Made by a program: the position numbers and the translations under genes. From the NCBI GenBank assembly GCA_029261675.1, contig JAJDBA010000282.1, positions 1 through 16,540 of the forward strand: a stretch of 16,540 bases of DNA, given 5' to 3'. The notes beneath the pieces were generated by a model that was not told the origin of the DNA, did not search any database, and was given only the letters and a program-made list of their open reading frames with translations. The stretch is from Nitrospinaceae bacterium (GTDB taxonomy: Bacteria; Nitrospinota; Nitrospinia; Nitrospinales; VA-1). Shown here piece by piece: positions 6,598 through 13,497 of this stretch. The first letter of the stretch is position 1, and the number at the start of each line of letters is the position of its first letter.

Positions 6598-7950
6598 ATG
6601 AATGAAAGTGCAGAATCATATGACGGTATGGCTAGAGAAATTGCTCCGGCAAAAGGAAAGCTGGGAGTCTTACTTCCAGGTATGGGCGCAGTAAGCTCAA
6701 CTTTGATTGCGGGAGTGCAATTGATAAATGCGGGGCATAGCTTGCCGATTGGGTCGGTAACGCAAATGTCACGTATACGTCTGGGCAAAAGGGATAATCC
6801 GCAATATCCTTTTATTAAAGATTTTGTGCCACTTTCATCTCTCAACGATTTGGTCTTTGGTGGCTGGGATATTTATGATGACAATTGCTATCAGGCTGCC
6901 TTAGCCTGTGGAGTAATTGATAAGCAGGAATTGGAACCCATCCGCAAACAACTGGAAGCAATCAAACCGTGGTCGGCTGTGTTTGATCCTGCTTTTGTAA
7001 AAAACCTTTCTGGACCGAATGTGAAACAGGCCCCCAATAAAATGAAATTGGCGGAAATGTTGATGCAGGACATGGAGGATTTTAAAAAACAACACGGCTT
7101 GGAAAGACTGGTCATGTGCTGGTGCGGCTCTACAGAAGTATATCAGGAGGATATGGCCCATGAAGCTTTTCAGACGATAGAAGGGTTTGAAAAAGCCTTG
7201 GAAGATAATTTGGCTATTATACCCCCTTCTATGATTTACGCGTATGCAGCAATCCGAATGGGTGTTCCCTTTGCCAATGGTTCCCCAAATCAGACCATTG
7301 ATCATCCCGCAATGGTAGAGTTGGCCTTGAAATATAATGTTGCAATTGCTGGTAAGGATTTCAAAACAGGTCAGACCTTGATGAAAACTATTGTTGCACC
7401 TGGTCTCAAAGCAAGAATGCTTGGTCTGGAAGGTTGGTTTTCAAGCAATATTCTTGGTAACCGCGACGGCGAAGTTTTGGATGATCCCGATTCCTTTCGC
7501 TCAAAGGAAGTGAGTAAGGGGTCGGTTCTCGATAGCATCTTTCAGGATGAACTCTACCCAGAACTTTATGGGGATTATTATCATAAAATTCGCATTGAAT
7601 ATTACCCTCCAAGAGGAGACGCTAAAGAAGGTTGGGATAATATTGATATCCAAGGATGGCTGGGGCAAAAAATGCAGTTAAAGATAAATTTTCTCTGCCG
7701 CGATTCGATTCTTGCAGCGCCCGTTGTTTTAGATCTGGTTTTATTTTTGGATATGGCTAGCCGAGCGGGAATGCGTGGAATCCAGGAGTGGCTTTCCTTT
7801 TATTTCAAGTCTCCGCAATGCCGACCTGATTTGCAACCCGTTAACTCGTTGTTTGACCAAGACGAGAAGATGCGAAATACCTTGAGGATTTTGATGGGGG
7901 AAAAGGTGATTGACCATTCCGGTCTGGATTACTACGAACCTAAAGGCTGA
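6598..7950 (+). CDS. ino1: myo-Inositol-3-phosphate synthase (MIPS)
   Basis: Converts D-glucose 6-phosphate to L-myo-inositol 1-phosphate (1D-myo-inositol 3-phosphate), with NAD+ as tightly bound cofactor. It is the entry step for the cluster. The 450-residue protein has the Rossmann-type loop LLPGMGAVSSTLIAG (25-39). Its best family signature is NGSPNQTIDHPAMVELALKY (217-236) followed by AGKDFKTGQTLMKT (241-254), which carries lysines of the active-site region. SSNILGNRDGEVLDDP (262-277) and the conserved C-terminal IQGWLGQKMQLKINF region also match. The length fits bacterial and archaeal-like MIPS, shorter than the ~530-residue eukaryotic form. The ATG is preceded by AAAGG at good spacing. 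The gene ends about 50 bases before a strong terminator. Downstream use of its product by the cytidylyltransferase and CDP-alcohol phosphotransferases is inferred from neighbourhood. The symbol follows the eukaryotic name. Confidence 0.93.
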   Translation: MNESAESYDGMAREIAPAKGKLGVLLPGMGAVSSTLIAGVQLINAGHSLPIGSVTQMSRIRLGKRDNPQYPFIKDFVPLSSLNDLVFGGWDIYDDNCYQAALACGVIDKQELEPIRKQLEAIKPWSAVFDPAFVKNLSGPNVKQAPNKMKLAEMLMQDMEDFKKQHGLERLVMCWCGSTEVYQEDMAHEAFQTIEGFEKALEDNLAIIPPSMIYAYAAIRMGVPFANGSPNQTIDHPAMVELALKYNVAIAGKDFKTGQTLMKTIVAPGLKARMLGLEGWFSSNILGNRDGEVLDDPDSFRSKEVSKGSVLDSIFQDELYPELYGDYYHKIRIEYYPPRGDAKEGWDNIDIQGWLGQKMQLKINFLCRDSILAAPVVLDLVLFLDMASRAGMRGIQEWLSFYFKSPQCRPDLQPVNSLFDQDEKMRNTLRILMGEKVIDHSGLDYYEPKG

Positions 7951-7999
7951 TTTAAGGCTTGGGTTGCTTGTTGTTTCGAGGGAATTGCTAATAAATAAA

Positions 8000-8029
8000 A
8001 AAAAGCCGGTACGTAAGTACCGGCTTTTT
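8000..8029. terminator. Strong bidirectional intrinsic terminator
   Basis: A perfect stem AAAAAGCCGGTAC (8000-8012), loop gtaa and GTACCGGCTTTTT (8017-8029). There is a T-run on the plus side and a long A-run (T-run on the minus strand) on the other. It sits between the convergent ends of the inositol-phosphate synthase gene (7950) and the small gene ending at 8031, and can serve both. Confidence 0.93.
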
Positions 8030-8030
8030 C

Positions 8031-8189
8031 TTATTTAGGACTTTCCTGAACTAGCGGTTTCACTTTTCGGCCTTTTTTATTATAAAAAGACGGTGAATTG
8101 ATCTGCTTATCCGTTCTTTTGTTCAGTGCTTTTACGGAAATCACTTTTTTGAGATTACCTGTAGCGTCAAAAACTTTCACTTCATGCAT
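8031..8189 (-). CDS. Small basic protein of unknown function (52 residues)
   Basis: A 52-residue frame starting MHEVKVFDATGNLKKVIS and ending VQESPK. It is rich in lysine and arginine (KKGRKVK near residues 38-44), has no cysteine and no membrane segment, and is predicted cytoplasmic. Support for a real gene comes from its signals: AAGGGA sits 5 to 8 bases before the ATG, and the stop abuts the strong terminator at 8000-8029. A TTGACA hexamer on the minus strand (8234-8229) may be the -35 element of its own promoter, although the -10 partner is poor. It follows the cold-shock gene on the same strand at a distance of 95 bases. The KVFDATGNLKKVISVK opening resembles a short beta-hairpin. I do not recognise a family. 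A nucleic-acid-binding or ribosome-associated role is only suggested by charge. Confidence 0.65.
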   Translation of the reverse strand: MHEVKVFDATGNLKKVISVKALNKRTDKQINSPSFYNKKGRKVKPLVQESPK

Positions 8190-8284
8190 TGTCTTCCCTT
8201 TCTGATAAGTCGTTTATGCGATTTAATATGTCAATTAGCCGATCGAAGGAGTGCTTCACCGGGGAAAGACATCTGATTTTTTAT

Positions 8285-8485
8285 TTACTTAGGGACTACT
8301 TTTGAGGCTTGTGGTCCTTTTTGGCCCATCGTTTTTTCAAATTCTACTGCTTGACCTTCATGAAGGGTCTTGAAGCCATCTGTTTGAATTTCTGAAAAAT
8401 GTACGAAGCAGTCTTCCCCATCGTCCGATTCAATAAAGCCATACCCTTTACTTTCATTGAACCATTTTACTTTACCTTGAGCCAT
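8285..8485 (-). CDS. CspA-family cold-shock protein
   Basis: A 66-residue single cold-shock domain, the full family length. It begins MAQGKVKWFNESKGYGFIES, with the RNP1 motif KGYGFI (13-18) and RNP2-type FVHFS (residues 27-31). The end VEFEKTMGQKGPQASKVV matches the last strands of the five-stranded barrel. It binds single-stranded RNA and DNA and acts as an RNA chaperone in the cytoplasm. A Shine-Dalgarno GGGAG precedes the ATG by about 12 bases. The upstream region to 8588 is AT-rich and may form a structured leader as in other csp genes, but no specific cold-box is recognised. Nothing shows that it is cold-induced rather than constitutive. Confidence 0.96.
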   Translation of the reverse strand: MAQGKVKWFNESKGYGFIESDDGEDCFVHFSEIQTDGFKTLHEGQAVEFEKTMGQKGPQASKVVPK

Positions 8486-8588
8486 TTTTAATTTACTCCC
8501 AAAAATTTGCGGGACGATCTTGCATTCAGATATTAAAACAGAGTCCCCAATTGAAATTATTAAGACTTATTTGGACAAAATCAGGCAT

Positions 8589-8628
8589 AAAAAAAACCAC
8601 CCGGAAAATCAGGACGGTTAATGGTTTT
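8589..8628 (-). terminator. Minus-strand intrinsic terminator-like hairpin upstream of csp
   Basis: On the minus strand AAAACCA (8628-8622) pairs with TGGTTTT (8599-8593), with an inner CCG/CGG pairing, and runs into eight T residues (8596-8589). The T-run is on the minus strand only. There is no annotated gene upstream on this strand, so what it terminates is unknown. Confidence 0.5.
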
Positions 8629-8929
8629 CTACTGAAATTGTATTGCCCATGCCACAAATGATGTTCCAAATAATTCAGGAAATGCTTTCCCAAATTGTCT
8701 TAGTATGATAGCCCACTTTAGCATATCTATCGAAAAAACCCAAATTAATATCAATTTTTCATATTGAAAAAACGTTAGAAAATCATCGATAAACTCAAGA
8801 GTATAGCCCTGTTATTGAGGGGTGTTCTGTAACGCTTTTATTATCAATATGCTACTTTGAGTACGAAGAGTGGGGGATGAAAATAGAGAAATGATATTTT
8901 GTAGAGTTTTGGGATCAAATAACCCTTGG

Positions 8930-8958
8930 TTGATCGTAAGCAGTCGATGGGGTATATT
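8930..8958 (+). promoter_or_regulatory. Sigma70-type promoter for the lipoprotein gene
   Basis: TTGATC (8930-8935), a 17-base spacer, then TATATT (8953-8958). This matches consensus at 4 of 6 and 5 of 6 positions with ideal spacing. It would give a leader of about 75 bases to the ATG at 9041. Confidence 0.5.
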
Positions 8959-9040
8959 TCGTGGATGTGAGAATTCTTAATATAAGAAGTGGTAAGGCAA
9001 ACGGAATCAATCCAACAATCAAAGGGTAGGGGATGAAATT

Positions 9041-9304
9041 ATGAATAGTTCTCTTGTTAAAAATATGGCACAGGGTTTTCTTTTAATAATTTTTTTAACC
9101 AGTTGTGCCAGCGGACCAGAAGCCCCCCCAGCAAGTGGTGCACCAGGTAGTGCAGAATGGTTTGGTTCCGCCAGCCAATCAACCATAAACGATCACTATA
9201 GACAAGTTTGTAAAAGCTATAACTTTCCGAGTCAGGCTTTAGTGATGAACTGTATACAAGATGAAATCTCCACAGCCAAAAAACTCGCAGGAATTGAAAA
9301 ATAA
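9041..9304 (+). CDS. Small lipoprotein of unknown function
   Basis: An 87-residue precursor. Residues 1-21 form a lipoprotein signal peptide: a short basic start with K8, a hydrophobic core GFLLIIFL and the lipobox LTSC with the lipidated cysteine at 22. The mature part begins CASGPEAPP, a flexible proline-rich linker, and ends in a small domain with two cysteines (VCKSYNFPSQALVMNCIQDE, residues 56-75) that could form a disulfide in the periplasm. The residue after the lipid cysteine is Ala, not Asp, so outer-membrane sorting is expected if the E. coli Lol rule applies. AGGGGA sits about 9 bases before the ATG, and a good promoter lies 82 bases upstream, so it is probably monocistronic. I do not recognise a family. 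Confidence 0.8.
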   Translation: MNSSLVKNMAQGFLLIIFLTSCASGPEAPPASGAPGSAEWFGSASQSTINDHYRQVCKSYNFPSQALVMNCIQDEISTAKKLAGIEK

Positions 9305-9410
9305 ATTTCCTAGACCTTTAAGTAGAAGTGTTAATTTGACGTTTTTAGGGAGTTCCTGATTACAGACTGGTTCTTTTTTGGCCATGCAGAAAAAGGGTAA
9401 GGAGTGAGTG

Positions 9411-10256
9411 CTATTTTTTTAAAAGGTTAATGGCTATCTCATACACCATGGTGGACTTGGCTCCAGTGCCGCGGACCGTCCCTGAAGTGGGAGCGGCAAG
9501 AACAGGATTTGCTCCTGAAGCCACTGCAACATGATGGTCGGAAACAGTTAGGCCGTGTGTTGGATCGTATCCCCGCCATCCCGCACCTGGGAAATAGACC
9601 TCGGCCCAGGCATGAAGTTCCCTTTCAGGGACTTCGGTGTCTAAATGGTAATACCCGCTGGTAAAACGGGACGCCAACCCGACACATCTGCAAACATCCA
9701 TGAAAAGCACGGCCAGATCTCTACAGGCAGCGGCCTCCCCCTCAAGAACCTTTTCCGGGCAAAGGGGATCACCATGTTCTCGAAACTCGATTTTGCAAAC
9801 CTTATTTATTCTGGCGGCTAAAAGTCCAGGAAAGATGGTTGGGTCATGTTTAGCTTCCTTCATCAATTCCTGTGCAAATTGATTCACCTGATTGTTTGGG
9901 TTTTTGCGATGCAAGTAAGGGGTCAATGCGTCTCCATAGGATCTAGGATACTCAAATGGCAATGACTTTTTCTCAGGCAGAATAAAATCGAATGGATTAT
10001 CCTTCAATGTCCTCACCTCTGAGAAGGTGGTGATGGAGAAAGACTCGGTTAAACCTGCAAACCATAGCAAGGTCGTTGGTGTTCCGTCCAGATCATTGGA
10101 ATCCGTTGACCCCTGCGGCGAAGGGCTTATTTTTATCTGAAAATTTAAAAGTTCCTGCCAGGTATCGGAACGGGGTCGAAGACGAATTATTGTGGGTTCT
10201 AAAAAGACGGGCTTAGAATATTGGAACCGAAGTTGATGCTCGATGCGGAAATTCAT
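9411..10256 (-). CDS. Transglutaminase-like cysteine peptidase (bacterial transglutaminase N-terminal plus core domain)
   Basis: A 281-residue protein with no signal peptide. Residues 1-~95 are the beta-rich N-terminal domain common to these proteins (MNFRIEHQLRFQYSKPV). The papain-like core follows with all catalytic residues: C178 in EGEAAACRDLAVLFMDVCR (172-190), H215 in ELHAWAEVYFPG (213-224) and D231 in GYDPTHG (229-235). The family acts on peptide or isopeptide bonds. It is the last gene of the minus-strand operon, starting 8 bases after the Anbu stop, with AAAGGAG a few bases before its ATG. In this conserved neighbourhood it is proposed to cleave or transfer peptides made by the ATP-grasp partner. 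The C-terminus ends with GTVRGTGAKSTM and a final strand, normal for the family. Confidence 0.9.
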   Translation of the reverse strand: MNFRIEHQLRFQYSKPVFLEPTIIRLRPRSDTWQELLNFQIKISPSPQGSTDSNDLDGTPTTLLWFAGLTESFSITTFSEVRTLKDNPFDFILPEKKSLPFEYPRSYGDALTPYLHRKNPNNQVNQFAQELMKEAKHDPTIFPGLLAARINKVCKIEFREHGDPLCPEKVLEGEAAACRDLAVLFMDVCRCVGLASRFTSGYYHLDTEVPERELHAWAEVYFPGAGWRGYDPTHGLTVSDHHVAVASGANPVLAAPTSGTVRGTGAKSTMVYEIAINLLKK

Positions 10257-10264
10257 GATCTCCT

Positions 10265-10996
10265 TTATTTCGAAGTGGCTTCTTCTATTATTCCTTTGAC
10301 CCAGTCGTCCGGCAATTCATCAAGGGAGTGTCGAATACGATTCTGCCACCATTCGGAAACTGATAATAAATCTTCTTTTTCATATTTATTGTGAGACATT
10401 TTATGAGAATCTTTACGATAGAAAACGACATCAATAGGGAAATCCACGTGGCTGGCGCATCTTCTTGTGGCATCAAAGGCTAGAAAAGCGGCTTTTAGGG
10501 CCAATTCAAGACTGCTGTCATAAGTGAGTGTCAGGTCTAGTATGGATTTCCCATAGGCAGACTCCCCTATAACTTGGTATGGGGTCTCCTTGGTGATTTC
10601 CACCCAATTGGCCTGCGGATATATCATAAATAGCCTGGGCTCATCATCTTTTTTCAACTGTCCTCCGACGATAGAGTGAAGGTCAAAAGGGAGCCCGCTT
10701 TGGGCCAATGCTTCTTTGTCTTCATCGGCGACTTTGCGGATTTGGTCTGCCAACTGATTTACAGCTTTATATGTTTTATCAATCTTTATCCATGCTTCAT
10801 TCATTTGCTCATCAAAATAGGTGATCGCTTTATCACGCACGGAGCGAAGTCCGGAAGTCATAAAGAACAAAGGATATTTTCCTTGATTGTGCATGGATAC
10901 TTTTTGGGCGGTTGTAACTTCATTTCCAGAAGTCAAGCGGGTGTCGGAAAGAGCAACCAGCCCCTCCTCAACCTTTATAGCAATGCAAAATGTCAT
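10265..10996 (-). CDS. Anbu-type proteasome-like Ntn hydrolase (ancestral beta subunit)
   Basis: A 243-residue proteasome-fold protein. It begins MTFCIAIKVEEGLVALSDTR. After Met removal Thr1 would be the N-terminal nucleophile. Asp17 (LSDTR) is in the expected place, and a lysine at about position 31 (TTAQKVSMHN) is the probable Lys33 equivalent, so the catalytic triad looks present. The SDTR and PLFFMTSGLRSVRDKA segments match Anbu/COG3484 proteins. There is no propeptide, as expected for Anbu. Anbu forms ring or helical assemblies that differ from HslV, and its natural substrate is unsettled. It has GGAG about 9 bases before the ATG and lies 17 bases after the alpha-E stop and 8 bases before the transglutaminase start. 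No ATPase of the HslU or Mpa type is nearby. Confidence 0.9.
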   Translation of the reverse strand: MTFCIAIKVEEGLVALSDTRLTSGNEVTTAQKVSMHNQGKYPLFFMTSGLRSVRDKAITYFDEQMNEAWIKIDKTYKAVNQLADQIRKVADEDKEALAQSGLPFDLHSIVGGQLKKDDEPRLFMIYPQANWVEITKETPYQVIGESAYGKSILDLTLTYDSSLELALKAAFLAFDATRRCASHVDFPIDVVFYRKDSHKMSHNKYEKEDLLSVSEWWQNRIRHSLDELPDDWVKGIIEEATSK

Positions 10997-11013
10997 TAAT
11001 TAAATCTCCAAAA

Positions 11014-11982
11014 TTATTGCTTAAGTCCTACAATTTGTGGCTCGAAATACGTTTCATTAAGGCCATTTATAACCGTATTTAACTCCAGTTGAAATTCATC
11101 AAGGTATTCATGGAGCCCTCGTTGAATTATTTCTTCGATGATCGTGTAATCGAGTTGAGAGCGGAGTTTCCCCAATCTGCGTTCTGGAAGATTATGTATT
11201 TCACCCCCCGCTGAACGAGTGATAGAAAACAAGGACCGATACGACTGGGTCAGGCAAAACAGGATGGACCGAGGGAACTCATGGTCCATGATCAAAAACT
11301 CCGCGACATTGCTGGGGGTGATTTGTCTATATTTTTTCCTGTACGCTTCCAGAGCACTGGCTGATTTTAATAAAGCCGCCCATTGAATTTTGTCGAGTGT
11401 TGATCCGACAAAATCCACGCGTGGCAAAAGCAGGAAATATTTTACATCCAGGATGCGAGAGGTTTTATCTGCGCGTTCAATAAACTGACCCAGTTGGATA
11501 AAATCCCAGGCTTCTGTATGGGGCATGGTGGCATCTGTAATACCTGAAAATAAATGGCAGTCCATTTTAATATTTTTATACAGGGTTGCGGGGTCCTGCA
11601 ATATTGATGGGTTTCGCGATGCGTTATTGACCATTAAATATAATTTATTGATTTGCTCCCACATTTCAGAAGGTATGGTTTCTCGCATAGTACGTGCATT
11701 TTCTCTGGCGGCCATTAAGCAGGACAAAATTGAGTTGGGATTTTTGATGTCAAACGTATGGAACTTCATTACGTTTTCACCGTTTAACTCTGAATATCTT
11801 TCGTGAAAGAGTTCTTCATCGCCAGTGATTTTGATCAAGGGTTCCCACGGATTTCCCAAAGCAGACTCCAGGGAAAGGTCGAGGAGTGTAGATAAGTTGA
11901 CATCAATGAAGCGAGCGATATTTTCGGTCCGCTCCAGATAACAACTCATCCAATACAGAGAACTTGCTACGCGGCAAAGCAT
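11014..11982 (-). CDS. Alpha-E domain protein (DUF403)
   Basis: A 322-residue, almost entirely alpha-helical protein. The start MLCRVASSLYWMSCYLERTE is the family hallmark, a variant of the usual MLSRVAxxLYWLGRYLERAE, followed by NIARFIDVN. Another helical landmark is FIQLGQFIERADKTSRILDV near residues 161-180. No enzyme activity is established. The family nearly always travels with circularly permuted ATP-grasp and transglutaminase genes, and its conserved acidic residues gave it the name. It is the second gene of the operon, 72 bases after the ATP-grasp stop, with a small hairpin in that gap. The length is typical (about 310-320). Confidence 0.92.
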   Translation of the reverse strand: MLCRVASSLYWMSCYLERTENIARFIDVNLSTLLDLSLESALGNPWEPLIKITGDEELFHERYSELNGENVMKFHTFDIKNPNSILSCLMAARENARTMRETIPSEMWEQINKLYLMVNNASRNPSILQDPATLYKNIKMDCHLFSGITDATMPHTEAWDFIQLGQFIERADKTSRILDVKYFLLLPRVDFVGSTLDKIQWAALLKSASALEAYRKKYRQITPSNVAEFLIMDHEFPRSILFCLTQSYRSLFSITRSAGGEIHNLPERRLGKLRSQLDYTIIEEIIQRGLHEYLDEFQLELNTVINGLNETYFEPQIVGLKQ

Positions 11983-12030
11983 TTTGTGTCGTCCAGCCTT
12001 TCTTTAAATGAGATTCCGTTTATTGGGTAA

Positions 12031-12051
12031 ATGGGTTTTTCAAAGACCCAT
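12031..12051. other. Small hairpin in the gap between ATP-grasp and alpha-E genes
   Basis: ATGGGT (12031-12036) and ACCCAT (12046-12051) form a 6-base stem with a 9-base loop, directly after the minus-strand stop of the ATP-grasp gene. There is no T-tract, so it is more likely an RNA-processing or stability element than a terminator, if it has any role. Confidence 0.3.
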
Positions 12052-12054
12052 GAT

Positions 12055-13497
12055 TCACTTTTTTTGATTATACAAAACCCAGGTGTCTTTGCTGCCACCA
12101 CCCTGCGAAGAGTTGACGACCAAAGAACCTTTTTTAAGAGCGACACGGGTCAATCCACCTGGTAGGACAAAAATTTCTTCTCCATAAAGAATAAAGGGGC
12201 GAAAATCCACGTGTCGCGGTTCAAAACGGTTCTTGTTTATGATTGGTGCCCGTGAAAGAGAGATGATGGGTTGGGCGATATAATCCCTTGGATTGGCACT
12301 AATTTTTTCAGCAAAGGATTTTCGTTCACGAGCCGAAGATTGGTGCCCCATCAACATACCATACCCCCCCGATTGGCCCACGGCCTTGACCACTAGCTTG
12401 TCCAAATTTTCCAGGACATAGCTCCTATCTTTTTCATCAATACATCGGTAGGTTGGTACATTGGAAAGCAAAGCCTCTTCACCCAGATAATATTTTATGA
12501 TGTCCGGGACATAGGTATAAATTAGTTTATCATCGGCAATCCCCACCCCCGGCGCATTGACCAGAGCAACCCGTCCTGCTTTATAAACCTCCATCAACCC
12601 TGGCACACCGAGTGCGGAATCCGGGCGAAATACCTTGGGGTCGAGAAAATCATCATCTACCCGCCGATAGATCGTGTCTACTTTTACAAGTCCCCGGGTG
12701 GTTTGCATGAAAACGCTACCGTCCTGGACAACCAGATCTCGGCCTTCGACCAGCTCTTCACCCATCCTCTGCGCGAGATAAGAATGCTCAAAATAAGCCG
12801 AATTATGGATGCCGGGAGTCAAGATGACCGAGCTGGGCTGGGCAACAGCTTCCGGAGAAAGATAATACAGAAGGTCCAGAAGACGGCTGGTATAGTCCTC
12901 AATGGGCCGAATGGGAATAGAAGCAAAAACTTTTGGATATGTTTGCTTTAATATCTGGCGATTGCCTAACACATAAGAGACACCGGAGGGGCAGCGAAGG
13001 TTATCCTCCAGGACCATCAGTTGTCCTTTGTCGTCGGTGATGAGGTCAATTCCGCTGATATGACACCAAATGCCCTTGGGAGGATTCAGACCCATGCATT
13101 GCGGAAGGAAGCTGCTGCAGGATTCAATGACTTCACGGGGAATTATTTTGTCTTTGAGAATTTTCTGATCGTGATAAATATCATCAACAAATTTGTTGAG
13201 AGCGTATATGCGTTGCTTGAGCCCCTGCTCCATGATGTCCCAGGTGGTGCCGTCGATAATTCTGGGAATGATGTCGAAGGGGAAGATTTTTTCCGCACCG
13301 GCTGATTCGTTATAAACATTAAAAGTAATCCCCAATTGCATCAGGGCGGACTCCGCCGCTTTCTGCCGGTTCAATAAACCGTTTCGAGGTAACGTGTTGA
13401 TTCTTTCGATTAAAGGTTGGGACCAGGGACGGGGTGCACCGGAAGCATCAAAGAACTCATCATAAAAAATTCCTGGATCGTAACCATCAAAGTGCAT
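12055..13497 (-). CDS. Circularly permuted ATP-grasp protein (DUF404/DUF407)
   Basis: A 480-residue soluble protein, the usual length. The start MHFDGYDPGIFYDEFFDASG and the segment FPFDIIPRIIDGTTWDIMEQ (72-91) match the first domain. GIDLITDDKGQLMVLEDN (149-166) carries acidic metal-binding residues. LVVKAVGQSGGYGML (368-382) is the glycine-rich nucleotide loop. YIAQP (406-410), HVDFRPF (429-435) and the C-terminal NSSQGGGSKDTWVL (462-475) are strongly conserved in the family. ATP-grasp enzymes ligate a carboxylate to an amine through an acyl phosphate. This permuted group is predicted to make peptide or amide bonds, with the substrate unknown. It is the first gene of the operon, with AAGGAAAG 7 bases before the ATG. 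No clear promoter was identified upstream. Confidence 0.93.
   Translation of the reverse strand: MHFDGYDPGIFYDEFFDASGAPRPWSQPLIERINTLPRNGLLNRQKAAESALMQLGITFNVYNESAGAEKIFPFDIIPRIIDGTTWDIMEQGLKQRIYALNKFVDDIYHDQKILKDKIIPREVIESCSSFLPQCMGLNPPKGIWCHISGIDLITDDKGQLMVLEDNLRCPSGVSYVLGNRQILKQTYPKVFASIPIRPIEDYTSRLLDLLYYLSPEAVAQPSSVILTPGIHNSAYFEHSYLAQRMGEELVEGRDLVVQDGSVFMQTTRGLVKVDTIYRRVDDDFLDPKVFRPDSALGVPGLMEVYKAGRVALVNAPGVGIADDKLIYTYVPDIIKYYLGEEALLSNVPTYRCIDEKDRSYVLENLDKLVVKAVGQSGGYGMLMGHQSSARERKSFAEKISANPRDYIAQPIISLSRAPIINKNRFEPRHVDFRPFILYGEEIFVLPGGLTRVALKKGSLVVNSSQGGGSKDTWVLYNQKK

Larger units (their letters stand above)
8486..9040. other. Long intergenic region (555 bases) between cold-shock and lipoprotein genes
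   Basis: No convincing coding frame was found on either strand. The region holds the csp leader (8486-8588), a minus-strand terminator-like hairpin (8589-8628) and a good plus-strand promoter (8930-8958) for the lipoprotein gene. The stretch 8640-8920 is AT-rich with no gene signals that I can defend. Because a minus-strand terminator lies to its left, a small minus-strand RNA somewhere in 8629-8920 is possible but not shown. Confidence 0.6.

Noticed and set aside
6468..6845. A 125-codon minus-strand open frame over the start of the synthase gene
   Set aside because: It is antisense to a well-supported enzyme, covers the divergent promoter region and its translation matches nothing recognisable.
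10265..10996. Annotation as HslV protease
   Set aside because: The N-terminal sequence and operon partners match Anbu, and no HslU ATPase gene is adjacent.
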